The position numbers and the translations under genes were made by a program. Below the pieces are notes generated by a model. It ran no database searches. It was not told where the DNA came from and worked only from the letters and a program-made list of their open reading frames with translations. A stretch of DNA of 12,320 nucleotides. Origin: Acidobacteriaceae bacterium (GTDB lineage Bacteria > Acidobacteriota > Terriglobia > Terriglobales > Acidobacteriaceae). Below are positions 1-6,887 of the stretch, one piece after another (position 1 is the stretch's first letter; each line of letters starts with the position of its first letter). The stretch lies in the NCBI GenBank assembly GCA_003162255.1, contig PMMJ01000366.1:269-12588 (forward strand), in the 5' to 3' direction.

Positions 1-668
1 AGAATGAAGAGCATGATCAGCAGTTCGACCGAAATCAGCATCATGCCGATCGACATTCCGGCCTCGAGCGGGATCCGATAAATCGGGTAGGGCTTGCCCG
101 GCAGAGCGGCGAAGGCCGTCCGCGAATTGGCGAAGGTATTGACGCGAATGCCAAACCAAGCCACGCCGTAGCTGCCTGCGATTCCCACCAGGCTGAAGGC
201 CAGGATGATGATTACGCGAGGAGCTTCGAAATGCCGCAGCACGCCAAAGTAGAGCACGATAACGGCGGCAATGAAGGCCCACAACAGCATCAGGAATTTG
301 CCCTGGGTGATGAGGTAGGTTTTGCAAGTTTCGTAAATCAGCTCCGAGATTTCACGCATGGCGCGGTGCACGGGCAGGTTCTTCAGCCGCATGAAGATGA
401 TCAGGCCGAAACCGAGGCCGAAGGCGCAGAACAGCAGCCCGATGGTCAGCAGGCGATGCCCGTTCACGCCGAGGAACGAAACCGAAGAGAGGTCGGGCAG
501 TTTCAAGGCCGCCTCGCCGCCTTCTTCTGTGGTTGGAGCAGCGGTTTGCGCCAGCGCGTAGCCGGCGGTCAGAAGCAGCAGAGTGGCAACGACTGCCGAA
601 GTTCTCGCAAGGCATTTCTTCGCAATCCAGCGTCCCGCGGACACAAGATTGGTGGTATAAGTGCGCAT
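1..668 (-). CDS. hppA: Membrane-bound ion-translocating pyrophosphatase, N-terminal part (runs off window)
   Basis: The reading frame is open from an ATG at 668 down to base 1, giving 222 residues without a stop; the C-terminal two thirds lie outside the window. Residues 1-40 look like a signal peptide or signal anchor (Lys-Lys at 17-18, hydrophobic run 24-38, ALA just before Gln41). A linker rich in Ala, Glu and Thr follows, then membrane segments near 72-93, 126-143, 151-172 and 203-222. The stretch around 104-125 (REISELIYETCKTYL) and the GSYGVAWFGIRVNTFANSRTAFAAL region at 165-189 match my memory of the N-terminus of H+/Na+-pumping pyrophosphatases, which couple PPi hydrolysis to ion export across the inner membrane. 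The catalytic DxxxxDxxxD loops are not in view, so ion specificity cannot be read. A strong AGGAGG lies 6 nt before the start. It is divergent from trpC. Confidence 0.85.
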   Translation of the reverse strand, partial: MRTYTTNLVSAGRWIAKKCLARTSAVVATLLLLTAGYALAQTAAPTTEEGGEAALKLPDLSSVSFLGVNGHRLLTIGLLFCAFGLGFGLIIFMRLKNLPVHRAMREISELIYETCKTYLITQGKFLMLLWAFIAAVIVLYFGVLRHFEAPRVIIILAFSLVGIAGSYGVAWFGIRVNTFANSRTAFAALPGKPYPIYRIPLEAGMSIGMMLISVELLIMLFI

Positions 669-674
669 CACAAT

Positions 675-680
675 CCTCCT
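675..680 (-). promoter_or_regulatory. Ribosome binding site of hppA, inside a small hairpin
   Basis: On the minus strand AGGAGG ends 6 nt before the ATG at 668. The 16 bases at 672-687 form a 6-bp inverted repeat (AATCCT / AGGATT) with a 4-nt loop, so part of the ribosome binding site could be paired in the mRNA. Whether this matters for translation is inference. Confidence 0.6.
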
Positions 681-1082
681 AAGGATTCCTATTCAGGGGT
701 CACAACGTGTGATTTTGCTCCGGAGCGCTAGCCGCCCGCTGTCGGATTCCATCCGTCACCGGTGCGCCCATCACCGAAGTTTCGAATCTGCTTCCACCGC
801 CAGGCATAGTAAGAATTAAAAAACGCCGTGGCCGCGCCGGAAAACCTGTGCCGCCGGCATATAGCCCCGCGATCGACTACACACTCCTGCACAAAACATT
901 TGTTTATAGCATCCTGCTGGAAGCCGGGTCAATGATGGGCGTCACATGGCAACGGGTCCGTTTCTTCAAAACCGACGCGGCGGAGGCTCCGGGCGCGCGC
1001 TTCGAGAATCCGATTCGCGTTTGGTCGTGACTGCTGGCCCGAGGCTCGAAGCGGAGACTCTGCTCGATTCCGGCTGCTTCCG

Positions 1083-1088
1083 TATAAT
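1083..1088 (+). promoter_or_regulatory. TATAAT -10 element very close to trpC start
   Basis: A perfect TATAAT lies 12 nt upstream of the trpC ATG at 1101. A transcript starting about 7 nt downstream would have a leader of only about 5 nt or none, which agrees with the absence of a Shine-Dalgarno sequence. No good -35 box is seen at the right distance (TGCTCG at 1061 is poor), so the promoter call is moderate. Confidence 0.4.
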
Positions 1089-1100
1089 TGGGCATCTGTT

Positions 1101-1937
1101 ATGCCAGCTTCCCTTGACTCCATTGTCGCGGCCACACGCCAGCGCCTATCCGAACGCCGCTCTGGCGGTCTGTGGAACTCCGCCCTTGGCGCGTTGGAAC
1201 GCGCGGCGGCGGTGCACATTCCGCGCGGATTTCGGAATCAACTGCGCCGAGTCGCGCAAGACGAAGCCGCGGTTGCCGTTATTGCCGAACTGAAAAAAGC
1301 CTCGCCGTCGAAAGGTCTGATTCGCTCCGATTTCAGGCCGTTTGAACTCGCGCGGGAACTCCAGCGCGCTGGCGCCGCCGCATTGTCGGTGTTGACCGAT
1401 GAACAATTTTTCCAGGGCTCGCTGAACTATCTGCGCGAAGCCTCGTCCGGCAGTTCCCTTCCCTGCTTGCGCAAGGATTTCATCGTCGATGAATTTCAGA
1501 TTGTGGAGGCCAGAGCAAATTGCGCCGATGCGATCCTGCTGATTGTCGCCGCGCTCGATCAGAAGGAACTGGTGGCGCTGGCTGGATTCGCACGATCTCT
1601 CAGCCTCGACGTTTTGTGCGAAGCGCATGACGAAGCGGAACTGCAACGAGCGCTCGACGCCGGTTGTGATCTGATCGGCATCAACAGCCGCAATCTGCGC
1701 ACCTTCGAAGTCCATCTCGAAACCGCATTGCGGCTCGCGGAAAAAATGCCCGCGTCATGCGTCCGCGTTGCCGAGAGCGGAATCCAATCCGGCACAGACA
1801 TCGCTCGTCTGCGATCCGCCGGATACGAAGCGTTCCTGGTTGGCGAATCGCTGATGAAAGCGGAGCGCCCAGGCAAAGCGTTAATGAAGTTGATGAAGGA
1901 AGCAAGAGTAGTTGTCAGGGATAATCGCTTTTACTGA
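1101..1937 (+). CDS. trpC: Indole-3-glycerol phosphate synthase
   Basis: Cytoplasmic TIM-barrel enzyme of tryptophan synthesis: it closes the indole ring of CdRP, releasing CO2 and water, to give indole-3-glycerol phosphate. At 278 residues it is slightly long for the single-domain family. Family motifs are present: IAELKKASPSKG (Glu63, Lys65), LRKDF (Lys125), CEAHDEAE (Glu174), GINSRNL (Asn195, Arg197) and AESGI (Glu225), corresponding to the catalytic Glu51, Lys53, Lys110, Glu159, Asn180 and Glu210 of the archaeal enzyme. The ATG at 1101 gives a normal N-terminus but has no Shine-Dalgarno. Residues 270-273 overlap one arm of an inverted repeat and the stop TGA is the first three bases of a heptamer array, so the last ~9 residues look repeat-derived. 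trpF follows after 32 nt. Confidence 0.97.
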   Translation: MPASLDSIVAATRQRLSERRSGGLWNSALGALERAAAVHIPRGFRNQLRRVAQDEAAVAVIAELKKASPSKGLIRSDFRPFELARELQRAGAAALSVLTDEQFFQGSLNYLREASSGSSLPCLRKDFIVDEFQIVEARANCADAILLIVAALDQKELVALAGFARSLSLDVLCEAHDEAELQRALDAGCDLIGINSRNLRTFEVHLETALRLAEKMPASCVRVAESGIQSGTDIARLRSAGYEAFLVGESLMKAERPGKALMKLMKEARVVVRDNRFY

Positions 1938-1962
1938 CAACTGACAACTGATAGCTGACAAC
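1910..1962 (+). repeat. Heptamer array and hairpin at trpC/trpF junction
   Basis: Four tandem 7-mers occupy 1935-1962 (unit TGACAAC; the third copy is TGATAGC). The upstream arm AGTTGTCAG (1910-1918), inside the trpC coding end, is the exact reverse complement of CTGACAACT at 1934-1942, giving a 9-bp stem with a 15-nt loop. The array supplies the trpC stop codon and fills nearly all of the 32-nt gap before trpF. Confidence 0.8.
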
Positions 1963-1969
1963 TGCTGTT

Positions 1970-2755
1970 ATGACTTGGATCAAAATCTGCGGGATCACGA
2001 ACCTCGACGACGCGCTCGCTGCCACCGATGCGGGCGCAAACGCCCTGGGCTTCGTTTTCTATCCGAAGAGCCCGCGCTACGTCACTTTAGAAACCGCTCG
2101 ATCGATCGTCGAAAGGGTACCGCACCCCATGGAAAAAGTCGGCGTTTTCGTCAACGAGACTCTGGAGTGCGTGCGTGACACCGCCAAACAGTTAGGTCTT
2201 ACGGCCGTGCAATTGCACGGCGACGAAAGCACGGAATTCAGCCGCGGGCTCTTCCAGGAACTCGGGAACGGGTCCAGTCGCCCCATGATTTTCCGCACTT
2301 GGCCTGCGAAAGTTTTTGACGCGCCTGCCGGGCAATCTGTCGGATGGGATCCGGTCTTGGCGGGACTGGTTGAGCCTGACGAAGCTTACAAGGGGAAACG
2401 CGTACACAAAATCCATGTCGCCCAAAACGGAGACCTCTTCCTTGAAACCCACGGCTTCCGCCCCGGCGTGATCTCGGGCGTGCTGCTCGATTCGTCAAAC
2501 GACGAAAGACGCGGGGGCACGGGACAGACTTTCGACTGGGAGCGCGTTCAGCCCTGGGCAGGAATCATCAACAGCATCAGCAAGCTGATCGTCGCCGGCG
2601 GCCTGCGTCCCGGAAATGTGCAGGAGGCGATCCATCTTCTCCATCCCTGGGGCGTGGACGTTTCCTCGGGCGTCGAACTCGAACCCGGCAAGAAAGATCC
2701 CCGAAAAGTCCGCGCCTTTGTCCAGGCGGTGCGGGCCATGGAAGAGGCGAACTGA
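1970..2755 (+). CDS. trpF: Phosphoribosylanthranilate isomerase with internal insertion
   Basis: Cytoplasmic TIM-barrel isomerase that converts N-(5-phosphoribosyl)anthranilate to CdRP, the substrate of TrpC. Seen: IKICGIT with catalytic Cys7, ALGFVFYPKSPRYV (25-38), VGVFVN (57-62), QLHGDE (81-86), LLD with Asp174 (the probable general acid), GGTGQTFDW (182-190), VAGGL (208-212) and GVDVSSGVE (228-236). The family is usually about 200-220 residues; this one is 261. The excess lies between about residues 108 and 168, before the LLD strand: Asp126 of the Thermotoga enzyme corresponds to Asp174 here. No Shine-Dalgarno is seen before the ATG. The stop is 2 nt from trpB, so the two are almost certainly cotranscribed. 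Confidence 0.95.
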   Translation: MTWIKICGITNLDDALAATDAGANALGFVFYPKSPRYVTLETARSIVERVPHPMEKVGVFVNETLECVRDTAKQLGLTAVQLHGDESTEFSRGLFQELGNGSSRPMIFRTWPAKVFDAPAGQSVGWDPVLAGLVEPDEAYKGKRVHKIHVAQNGDLFLETHGFRPGVISGVLLDSSNDERRGGTGQTFDWERVQPWAGIINSISKLIVAGGLRPGNVQEAIHLLHPWGVDVSSGVELEPGKKDPRKVRAFVQAVRAMEEAN

Positions 2756-2757
2756 CA

Positions 2758-3999
2758 ATGGCGAGCGCGACCGCAACCAGGAAAGTACCTCACCAGACAA
2801 CCGGAAAGCTTCCGCCAAAGGCCACCGTTGCCGGGCGTTTCGGCGTTTACGGAGGACGCTACGTTCCGGAAACGCTGATGGCTGCGCTCGACGAATTGGA
2901 GCGCGAATATGAAAAAGCCAAGCGCGACCGCAAGTTTCAGCAGCGCCTTGACCTGTTGCTGAAGACGTACGCTGGACGCCCCACCCCGCTGTTCTTCGCC
3001 CGACGCCTGACCACAAAACTTGGCGGCGCGAAGATCTATCTCAAGCGTGAAGACCTGCTCCACACCGGCGCGCACAAAATCAACAACTGCCTCGGGCAAG
3101 GCTTGCTCGTCGAGCGCATGGGCAAGCACCGCGTCATCGCGGAAACCGGAGCCGGGCAGCACGGCGTCGCGACGGCTACCGTCTGCGCCTTGCTCGGCTT
3201 CGAGTGCGTGGTTTATATGGGCACCGAAGACATGCGGCGCCAGGAACTCAACGTCTTCCGCATGAGGCTGCTGGACGCAGAAGTTCGCGGCGTCGATTCC
3301 GGTTCACGCACGCTCAAAGACGCCATCAACGAAGCCATGCGCGACTGGGTCACCAATGTGCGCACCACGCACTACCTGCTCGGCAGCGTGCTGGGAGCGC
3401 ATCCCTATCCGACCATGGTCCGCGACTTCCATCGCGTCATCGGGCGCGAAGCTCGCGCGCAGATTCTGAAAGCCGAAGGCAAACTTCCCAACGCCATCAT
3501 CGCCTGCGTCGGCGGAGGATCGAACTCCATCGGCATTTTCTACGACTTCCTCAAAGACAAGAGAGTTGAGCTGATCGGAGTCGAGGCTGGCGGCCGCGGC
3601 GAAGCGCTAGGAGAGCACGCAGCCCGTTTCCGCGGCGGTTCGCCGGGCGTTTTGCAGGGAACTTATTCCTACGTGCTGCAGGATGCGTCGGGGCAGATCG
3701 CGCTGACGCATTCGGTCTCTGCCGGTCTCGATTACCCGTCCATCGGCCCCGAGCACGCCATGTTGAAAGATACGGGCCGCGCCGAGTACGTTCCCGCATC
3801 CGACGCCGAAGCGCTTGAGGCCACTGTGGTGCTGGCTCGCACCGAAGGCATTATTCCGGCACTTGAATCCGCGCACGCGGTTGCCGAGGTTATCAAGCGC
3901 GCTCCGAAAATGAAGAAATCGGAAGTGGTGATCGTGAACATCTCCGGCCGCGGCGACAAGGATATTGGAATTCTGCGGGAGAACCTGAAACTCGACTAG
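2758..3999 (+). CDS. trpB: Tryptophan synthase beta chain
   Basis: PLP enzyme that condenses indole with serine to give tryptophan, working with TrpA as an alpha2beta2 complex. It has 413 residues, normal for TrpB1. Motifs: FGVYGGRYVPETL (28-40), GAHKINN with the PLP lysine Lys107 (Salmonella Lys87), AETGAGQHG with Glu129 (Salmonella Glu109), the phosphate-binding GGGSNS (252-257), GLDYPSIGPEH (323-333), ESAHA (370-374) and ISGRGDKD (395-402). The first ~26 residues are a variable extension. A weak GAGG lies about 12 nt before the start. Unusually, trpA is not next to it: 2.1 kb of other genes intervene. A diverged second copy of its last codons occurs at 4799-4837. Confidence 0.98.
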   Translation: MASATATRKVPHQTTGKLPPKATVAGRFGVYGGRYVPETLMAALDELEREYEKAKRDRKFQQRLDLLLKTYAGRPTPLFFARRLTTKLGGAKIYLKREDLLHTGAHKINNCLGQGLLVERMGKHRVIAETGAGQHGVATATVCALLGFECVVYMGTEDMRRQELNVFRMRLLDAEVRGVDSGSRTLKDAINEAMRDWVTNVRTTHYLLGSVLGAHPYPTMVRDFHRVIGREARAQILKAEGKLPNAIIACVGGGSNSIGIFYDFLKDKRVELIGVEAGGRGEALGEHAARFRGGSPGVLQGTYSYVLQDASGQIALTHSVSAGLDYPSIGPEHAMLKDTGRAEYVPASDAEALEATVVLARTEGIIPALESAHAVAEVIKRAPKMKKSEVVIVNISGRGDKDIGILRENLKLD

Positions 4000-4121
4000 A
4001 CCAGCACGGCCACATTAAAGAATACGAATCTAGGCTTGCGTGTTGCAGCATTCGTAACACAATCTTGGGAACGCCATAAGGCCGCTTTGGCCGTTGGGTA
4101 TCAGACTAACGAGGAATAATT

Positions 4122-4652
4122 ATGAAGCAGCTTGTTTTTGCGACTCTTTTAGTTGCCATCGTCGTGCATACCATATTCGCGATCGACCTGCCGCCGTCTC
4201 CACCCAATTTTGCGTGGCAAGAAATTCCTGAGCTGAAGGCAGCCTTCCTGCGCCCAACCGGCTGGTTTTTCAAACGCGAGGAAGCGAAAGGAACGCTGGC
4301 CTACTTCATCACGAAGGAAGACATCGGAAAGGGTGGTGAATTTCAGACGGGTTTAACCATAAATGTTTTTCACCTCAAGAAGGATTCAGCTGTCGAACGA
4401 GGCAGAGACATGATCGGCCTGATAGCGTCCAAACAACACGGAGAAAAATGGGAGAGAGATTACGGACCATTCAAAGAGTTCGGTTGTCTTTACAAGGATA
4501 CGGACAGCGTTGTGCATAACCTCACCGTGGCTAACCCGAAAACCAACACGCTGTACCTGTTCATCTTCGAAAGTCCAGTGTCTGAGTGGGACAACGCTTG
4601 GAAGTTAGGCAAGCAGATCATGGATGATTTGGCAATTGACGATGAGATTTGA
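4122..4652 (+). CDS. Secreted protein of unknown function, possibly PsbP/Mog1-like fold
   Basis: The protein has 176 residues. The ATG at 4122 is supported by GAGGA 6 nt upstream. Residues 1-20 form a signal peptide (Lys2, hydrophobic core 4-19, cleavage near FA-IDLPPS). The mature part has a short Pro-rich start, then a single compact domain with LKAAFLRPTGWFFKRE (38-53), a central amphipathic stretch (DMIGLIASKQ) and an aromatic C-terminal strand-helix (TLYLFIFES, then WKLGKQIMDDL). The order 'Pro-x-Gly-Trp', long helix, 'YLFIFESP', terminal helix recalls PsbP/DUF1795-like domains; this is a weak inference and no catalytic residues are apparent. The sequence is visibly richer in A/T than the trp genes around it. 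It is followed by a terminator and lies in the segment that interrupts trpB-trpA, which suggests later acquisition. Confidence 0.8.
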   Translation: MKQLVFATLLVAIVVHTIFAIDLPPSPPNFAWQEIPELKAAFLRPTGWFFKREEAKGTLAYFITKEDIGKGGEFQTGLTINVFHLKKDSAVERGRDMIGLIASKQHGEKWERDYGPFKEFGCLYKDTDSVVHNLTVANPKTNTLYLFIFESPVSEWDNAWKLGKQIMDDLAIDDEI

Positions 4653-4757
4653 ACCGAGCCGAGTGCTCCTGACAAAACTACGGCTGGCGCCCCGCTCAAG
4701 GCATCTTGTGAGTGGCCGGTAGCCGGCCTAGCGCATTCAAGATCAGTCCTGAGGGTT

Positions 4758-4789
4758 CCCCGTCCAAGCTCCGCTTGGGCGGGGATTTT
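4758..4789 (+). terminator. Rho-independent terminator after the secreted-protein gene
   Basis: The arms 4758-4769 and 4773-4784 form a 12-bp stem (CCCCGTCCAAGC with GCTTGGGCGGGG, one G-U pair) with a 3-nt loop, followed by A and four T (4786-4789). It lies 105 nt after the stop at 4652. Transcription coming from trpB would also end here, so trpA probably needs its own promoter. Confidence 0.7.
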
Positions 4790-4798
4790 CCAAGATGG

Positions 4799-4837
4799 AT
4801 TTTGCGGGAGAATCTGAAGATCGAGCAACCGGGCTGA
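4799..4837 (+). pseudogene. Relic of a second trpB 3' end
   Basis: Read in frame from 4799 this encodes ILRENLKIEQPG and a stop, against ILRENLKLD and a stop at the end of trpB. At the DNA level 4803-4824 matches 3974-3995 in 19 of 22 positions. Over the nine aligned codons every change is synonymous (CTG/TTG, AAC/AAT, AAA/AAG) or conservative (Leu/Ile, Asp/Glu). This is the pattern of two trpB alleles that diverged while functional, not of a recent tandem duplication. Upstream the similarity fades quickly in and before CAAGATGG. The remainder of this second trpB is absent. Confidence 0.6.
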
Positions 4838-4885
4838 TTACATTTTCCCCAAGAAGCTAACCCTTACCGGGCCACTCAATGAACG

Positions 4886-5884
4886 TCACTCGGGCGTTGA
4901 AGCGGGTGTCGACCCACTCTCGCTCACGCTCAAGATTTTGTACTTCTGCTCTTCCTTCGGGCTTGGCGGATCGGAAGACAGATAGGCCGACTTTTTGTCG
5001 ACGCTTAATGTGAGCGTGTCGCCAAGTGCGATCTCCTTATCCGCCAGCATGCAGGGTTTGCTGGAGCACTCCAGTTGATAAATCTTGCCGCCAGTTTGGA
5101 TGCGAAGTACATGGACCCATTGTGGCGCGCTTCTACCCATCACGACCATGCCGCCGCCGGCGGGTGCTCCTCCGACTGGCACTCCCGTCACCGGCGCGGT
5201 TGGGATTGCGGTTAGGGGCGCGCCACCCGTCACTGGAACGCCTGTCACAACGCCACCAGTAGTTGGCCCTGTGGGCATAACCACGACGGGTGCGCCGCCT
5301 GTGACGGGGATGGCGGTCACGGGCGCTGTTGGCATCACGGGCGTTGCGGCGCTGGCCGTCGTCACCGGGGAAGCGGCGGATGCGGGACTGGTGGACCAAC
5401 CGACTCCATGCTGCCCCTTCACGTGCAGACCCGAGCCAATCACGATGCCTCGTTCGTTGCTTGGGTTTGAACCCTGGCCGGTCGTTTGGGAAGGTGCCGG
5501 TTCTAATTTCGGGATGACTCGTAGTTCGACCGTGAGAATGCGTAGCTTCTGCTCCATCCCTTCGCTAACGGGAGGCATGTAGGCCCAGTCTCCATCCACG
5601 CGAAAATGGACCGTATCGCCGGTAGAAATTGGCTTGTCGCCGACTTTACACTCAGGCTGGCCAAACTGAAAACTCTTGACCTTGTCGCAGAGCAACAGGA
5701 AGATCCTGCCGTCGGTCGCAACCTGATAAAAATGCCCGTGCTCGGAGGTGATAGAGAGTACGGTCTCACTTTCTTTGTACTCGTTCGCAGGCTTATCGCC
5801 TGCCAGCGACGGCAATGCACAGGATAAAACTGCGCCAATCAAAATAATTCTGGCGAATGGAGACTGTAATCGCATGCCTGACAT
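4886..5884 (-). CDS. Secreted protein with two homologous beta-rich domains and an Ala/Pro/Thr/Val/Gly linker
   Basis: 332 residues on the strand opposite to the trp genes. The ATG at 5884 is preceded by GGAGG with 6-nt spacing. A signal peptide covers about residues 1-29 (SPFARIILIGAVLSCALPSLAG). Two similar ~65-residue modules follow. The N-terminal one runs from HGHFYQVATDGRIFLLLCDK through GDTVHFRV, AY and EQKLRILTVE; the C-terminal one from WVHVLRIQTGGKIYQLECSSK through GDTLTLSV, AYLS and EQKYKILSVSE. Between them lies a low-complexity linker of ~100 residues with repeated PVTGGAP/PTAPVTG units, probably extended. I recall similar 'YxVxTDxRxxxLxC...GDxVHFRV...EQKLRIL' proteins from acidobacteria, without known function. 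A periplasmic or surface role is likely; the activity is unknown. Each module contains a Cys pair (LLC...PEC and LEC...KPC) that could form disulfides. Confidence 0.8.
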   Translation of the reverse strand: MSGMRLQSPFARIILIGAVLSCALPSLAGDKPANEYKESETVLSITSEHGHFYQVATDGRIFLLLCDKVKSFQFGQPECKVGDKPISTGDTVHFRVDGDWAYMPPVSEGMEQKLRILTVELRVIPKLEPAPSQTTGQGSNPSNERGIVIGSGLHVKGQHGVGWSTSPASAASPVTTASAATPVMPTAPVTAIPVTGGAPVVVMPTGPTTGGVVTGVPVTGGAPLTAIPTAPVTGVPVGGAPAGGGMVVMGRSAPQWVHVLRIQTGGKIYQLECSSKPCMLADKEIALGDTLTLSVDKKSAYLSSDPPSPKEEQKYKILSVSESGSTPASTPE

Positions 5885-6059
5885 GTCGGTCCTCCGTTGC
5901 AGCCCTTCAGTCTCCGGCGTTCGACAAGCTTCGGGTTATCTCCAAAAAGAGAGTCCAGCTTGCACGCGGCTCGCGCCCGCACCGCGCCGCATAAGGCTTT
6001 GCCCTAACAAAAGAGACACGCAATTGTACAGGCAAATGTCAACGGGGCGAGGTGCCCAC

Positions 6060-6090
6060 TTCTGCAATCTTACTTCTGCAATCTACAATT
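6060..6090 (+). repeat. Heptamer-period array upstream of trpA
   Basis: TTCTGCA occurs at 6060-6066 and 6074-6080 with ATCTTAC and ATCTACA as the alternating 7-mers (14-nt superunit), ending in ATT 5 nt before the trpA ATG. TACAATT (6084-6090) has an exact inverted partner AATTGTA at 6022-6028. Unlike other junctions there is no full second arm. Confidence 0.55.
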
Positions 6091-6095
6091 CCTAA

Positions 6096-6887
6096 ATGCC
6101 CTTTCATTTCGAAAATAAACCCGCGCTCGTCGCCTACGTAACGTGTGGCGACCCCGATCTTGCCACCACTCGCGAGGTCATCCTGGCAGCAATCGAGGCG
6201 GGTGCGAGCGTGATCGAACTCGGCGTCCCGTTCAGCGATCCGCTGGCCGATGGGCCGGTCATCCAGCGCGCCAGCGAGCGAGCGCTTAAACACGGCACGT
6301 CGCTGCAGAACGTGCTCACGCTGGCCGCCGAGATCCGTGAACATTCGCAATCCGTTGGGCTGGTGATTTTTTCCTACCTCAATCCCATTTTGCGCATGGG
6401 GCTCGCGAAATTCTGTCAGGTGGCGCGGCTGGCTGGGGTTGACGGGACTCTGATCACAGATCTGCCCGTTGAAGAATCCACCGAGTATTTGCGCGAGGCT
6501 CGTAAGAACGATCTCGCGACTATTTTTCTGGCCGCACCCACCTCGACCGACCAGCGTCTGAAGTTGATCGCCGAGGTTTCGACCGGATTTATTTACGCGA
6601 TCTCGCGCACTGGCGTCACCGGCGCGCGCCAGCAGATGACCGGAGACGCCAAGGCGCTCGTCAAGCGCATCCGCCGTTTCACCAAGCTTCCGATTGCGGT
6701 CGGCTTCGGAATCTCAACCCCGGCACAGTTTGCGGCCGTCGGAAAATTCGCGGAAGGCGCGGTCGTCGGCAGCGCGATCGTGCAGTTGATCGAACAAAAT
6801 CCGGGACGAGAGGCGGCGGCTGTGGCAGAATTCGTAAAGCAGCTTTCAGCCGTCAGCCGTCAGCCATCAGCCCGGCGTACCCGATGA
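6096..6887 (+). CDS. trpA: Tryptophan synthase alpha chain
   Basis: TIM-barrel lyase that cleaves indole-3-glycerol phosphate to indole and glyceraldehyde-3-phosphate and passes indole through a tunnel to TrpB. It has 263 residues. Motifs: AYVTCGDPD (13-21), ELGVPFSDPLADGPVIQ with catalytic Glu41 and Asp52 (Salmonella Glu49 and Asp60), SYLNPI (93-98), TDLPVEE (121-127), YAISRTGVTG (167-176) and the phosphate-binding VGFGIS (202-207) and GSAIV (225-229). Residues 249-260 (QLSAVSRQPSAR) are translated directly from a heptamer array, so the natural end was probably near Val247-Lys248. No Shine-Dalgarno is seen before ATG 6096. It is cut off from trpB by a terminator and an opposite-strand gene and so needs a promoter in 5885-6095; none is convincing. 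Confidence 0.97.
   Translation: MPFHFENKPALVAYVTCGDPDLATTREVILAAIEAGASVIELGVPFSDPLADGPVIQRASERALKHGTSLQNVLTLAAEIREHSQSVGLVIFSYLNPILRMGLAKFCQVARLAGVDGTLITDLPVEESTEYLREARKNDLATIFLAAPTSTDQRLKLIAEVSTGFIYAISRTGVTGARQQMTGDAKALVKRIRRFTKLPIAVGFGISTPAQFAAVGKFAEGAVVGSAIVQLIEQNPGREAAAVAEFVKQLSAVSRQPSARRTR

Larger units (their letters stand above)
669..1100. other. Divergent intergenic region hppA / trpC
   Basis: These 432 bases hold no gene I can support. Short open frames (848-1030 plus from GTG, 904-1095 minus) lack a ribosome binding site and recognisable protein features. Apart from the hppA ribosome binding site and a TATAAT close to trpC I see no clear promoter. There is no T-box motif, no Trp-codon-rich leader peptide and no attenuator-like alternative hairpin with a T run, so no trp attenuation is evident. 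Confidence 0.5.

Noticed and set aside
231..731. Plus-strand open frame of 166 residues
   Set aside because: It is antisense to the pyrophosphatase, whose protein has clear family features; the frame has biased, low-complexity composition and no ribosome binding site.
848..1100. Possible trp leader peptide, T-box or attenuator before trpC
   Set aside because: No Trp-codon cluster, no T-box sequence and no paired terminator/antiterminator stems; the TATAAT leaves almost no leader.
5085..5582. Plus-strand open frame of 165 residues rich in Pro, Gly, Thr and Val
   Set aside because: It mirrors the low-complexity linker of the minus-strand secreted protein. The minus-strand frame has a signal peptide, a Shine-Dalgarno and duplicated domains; this one has none.
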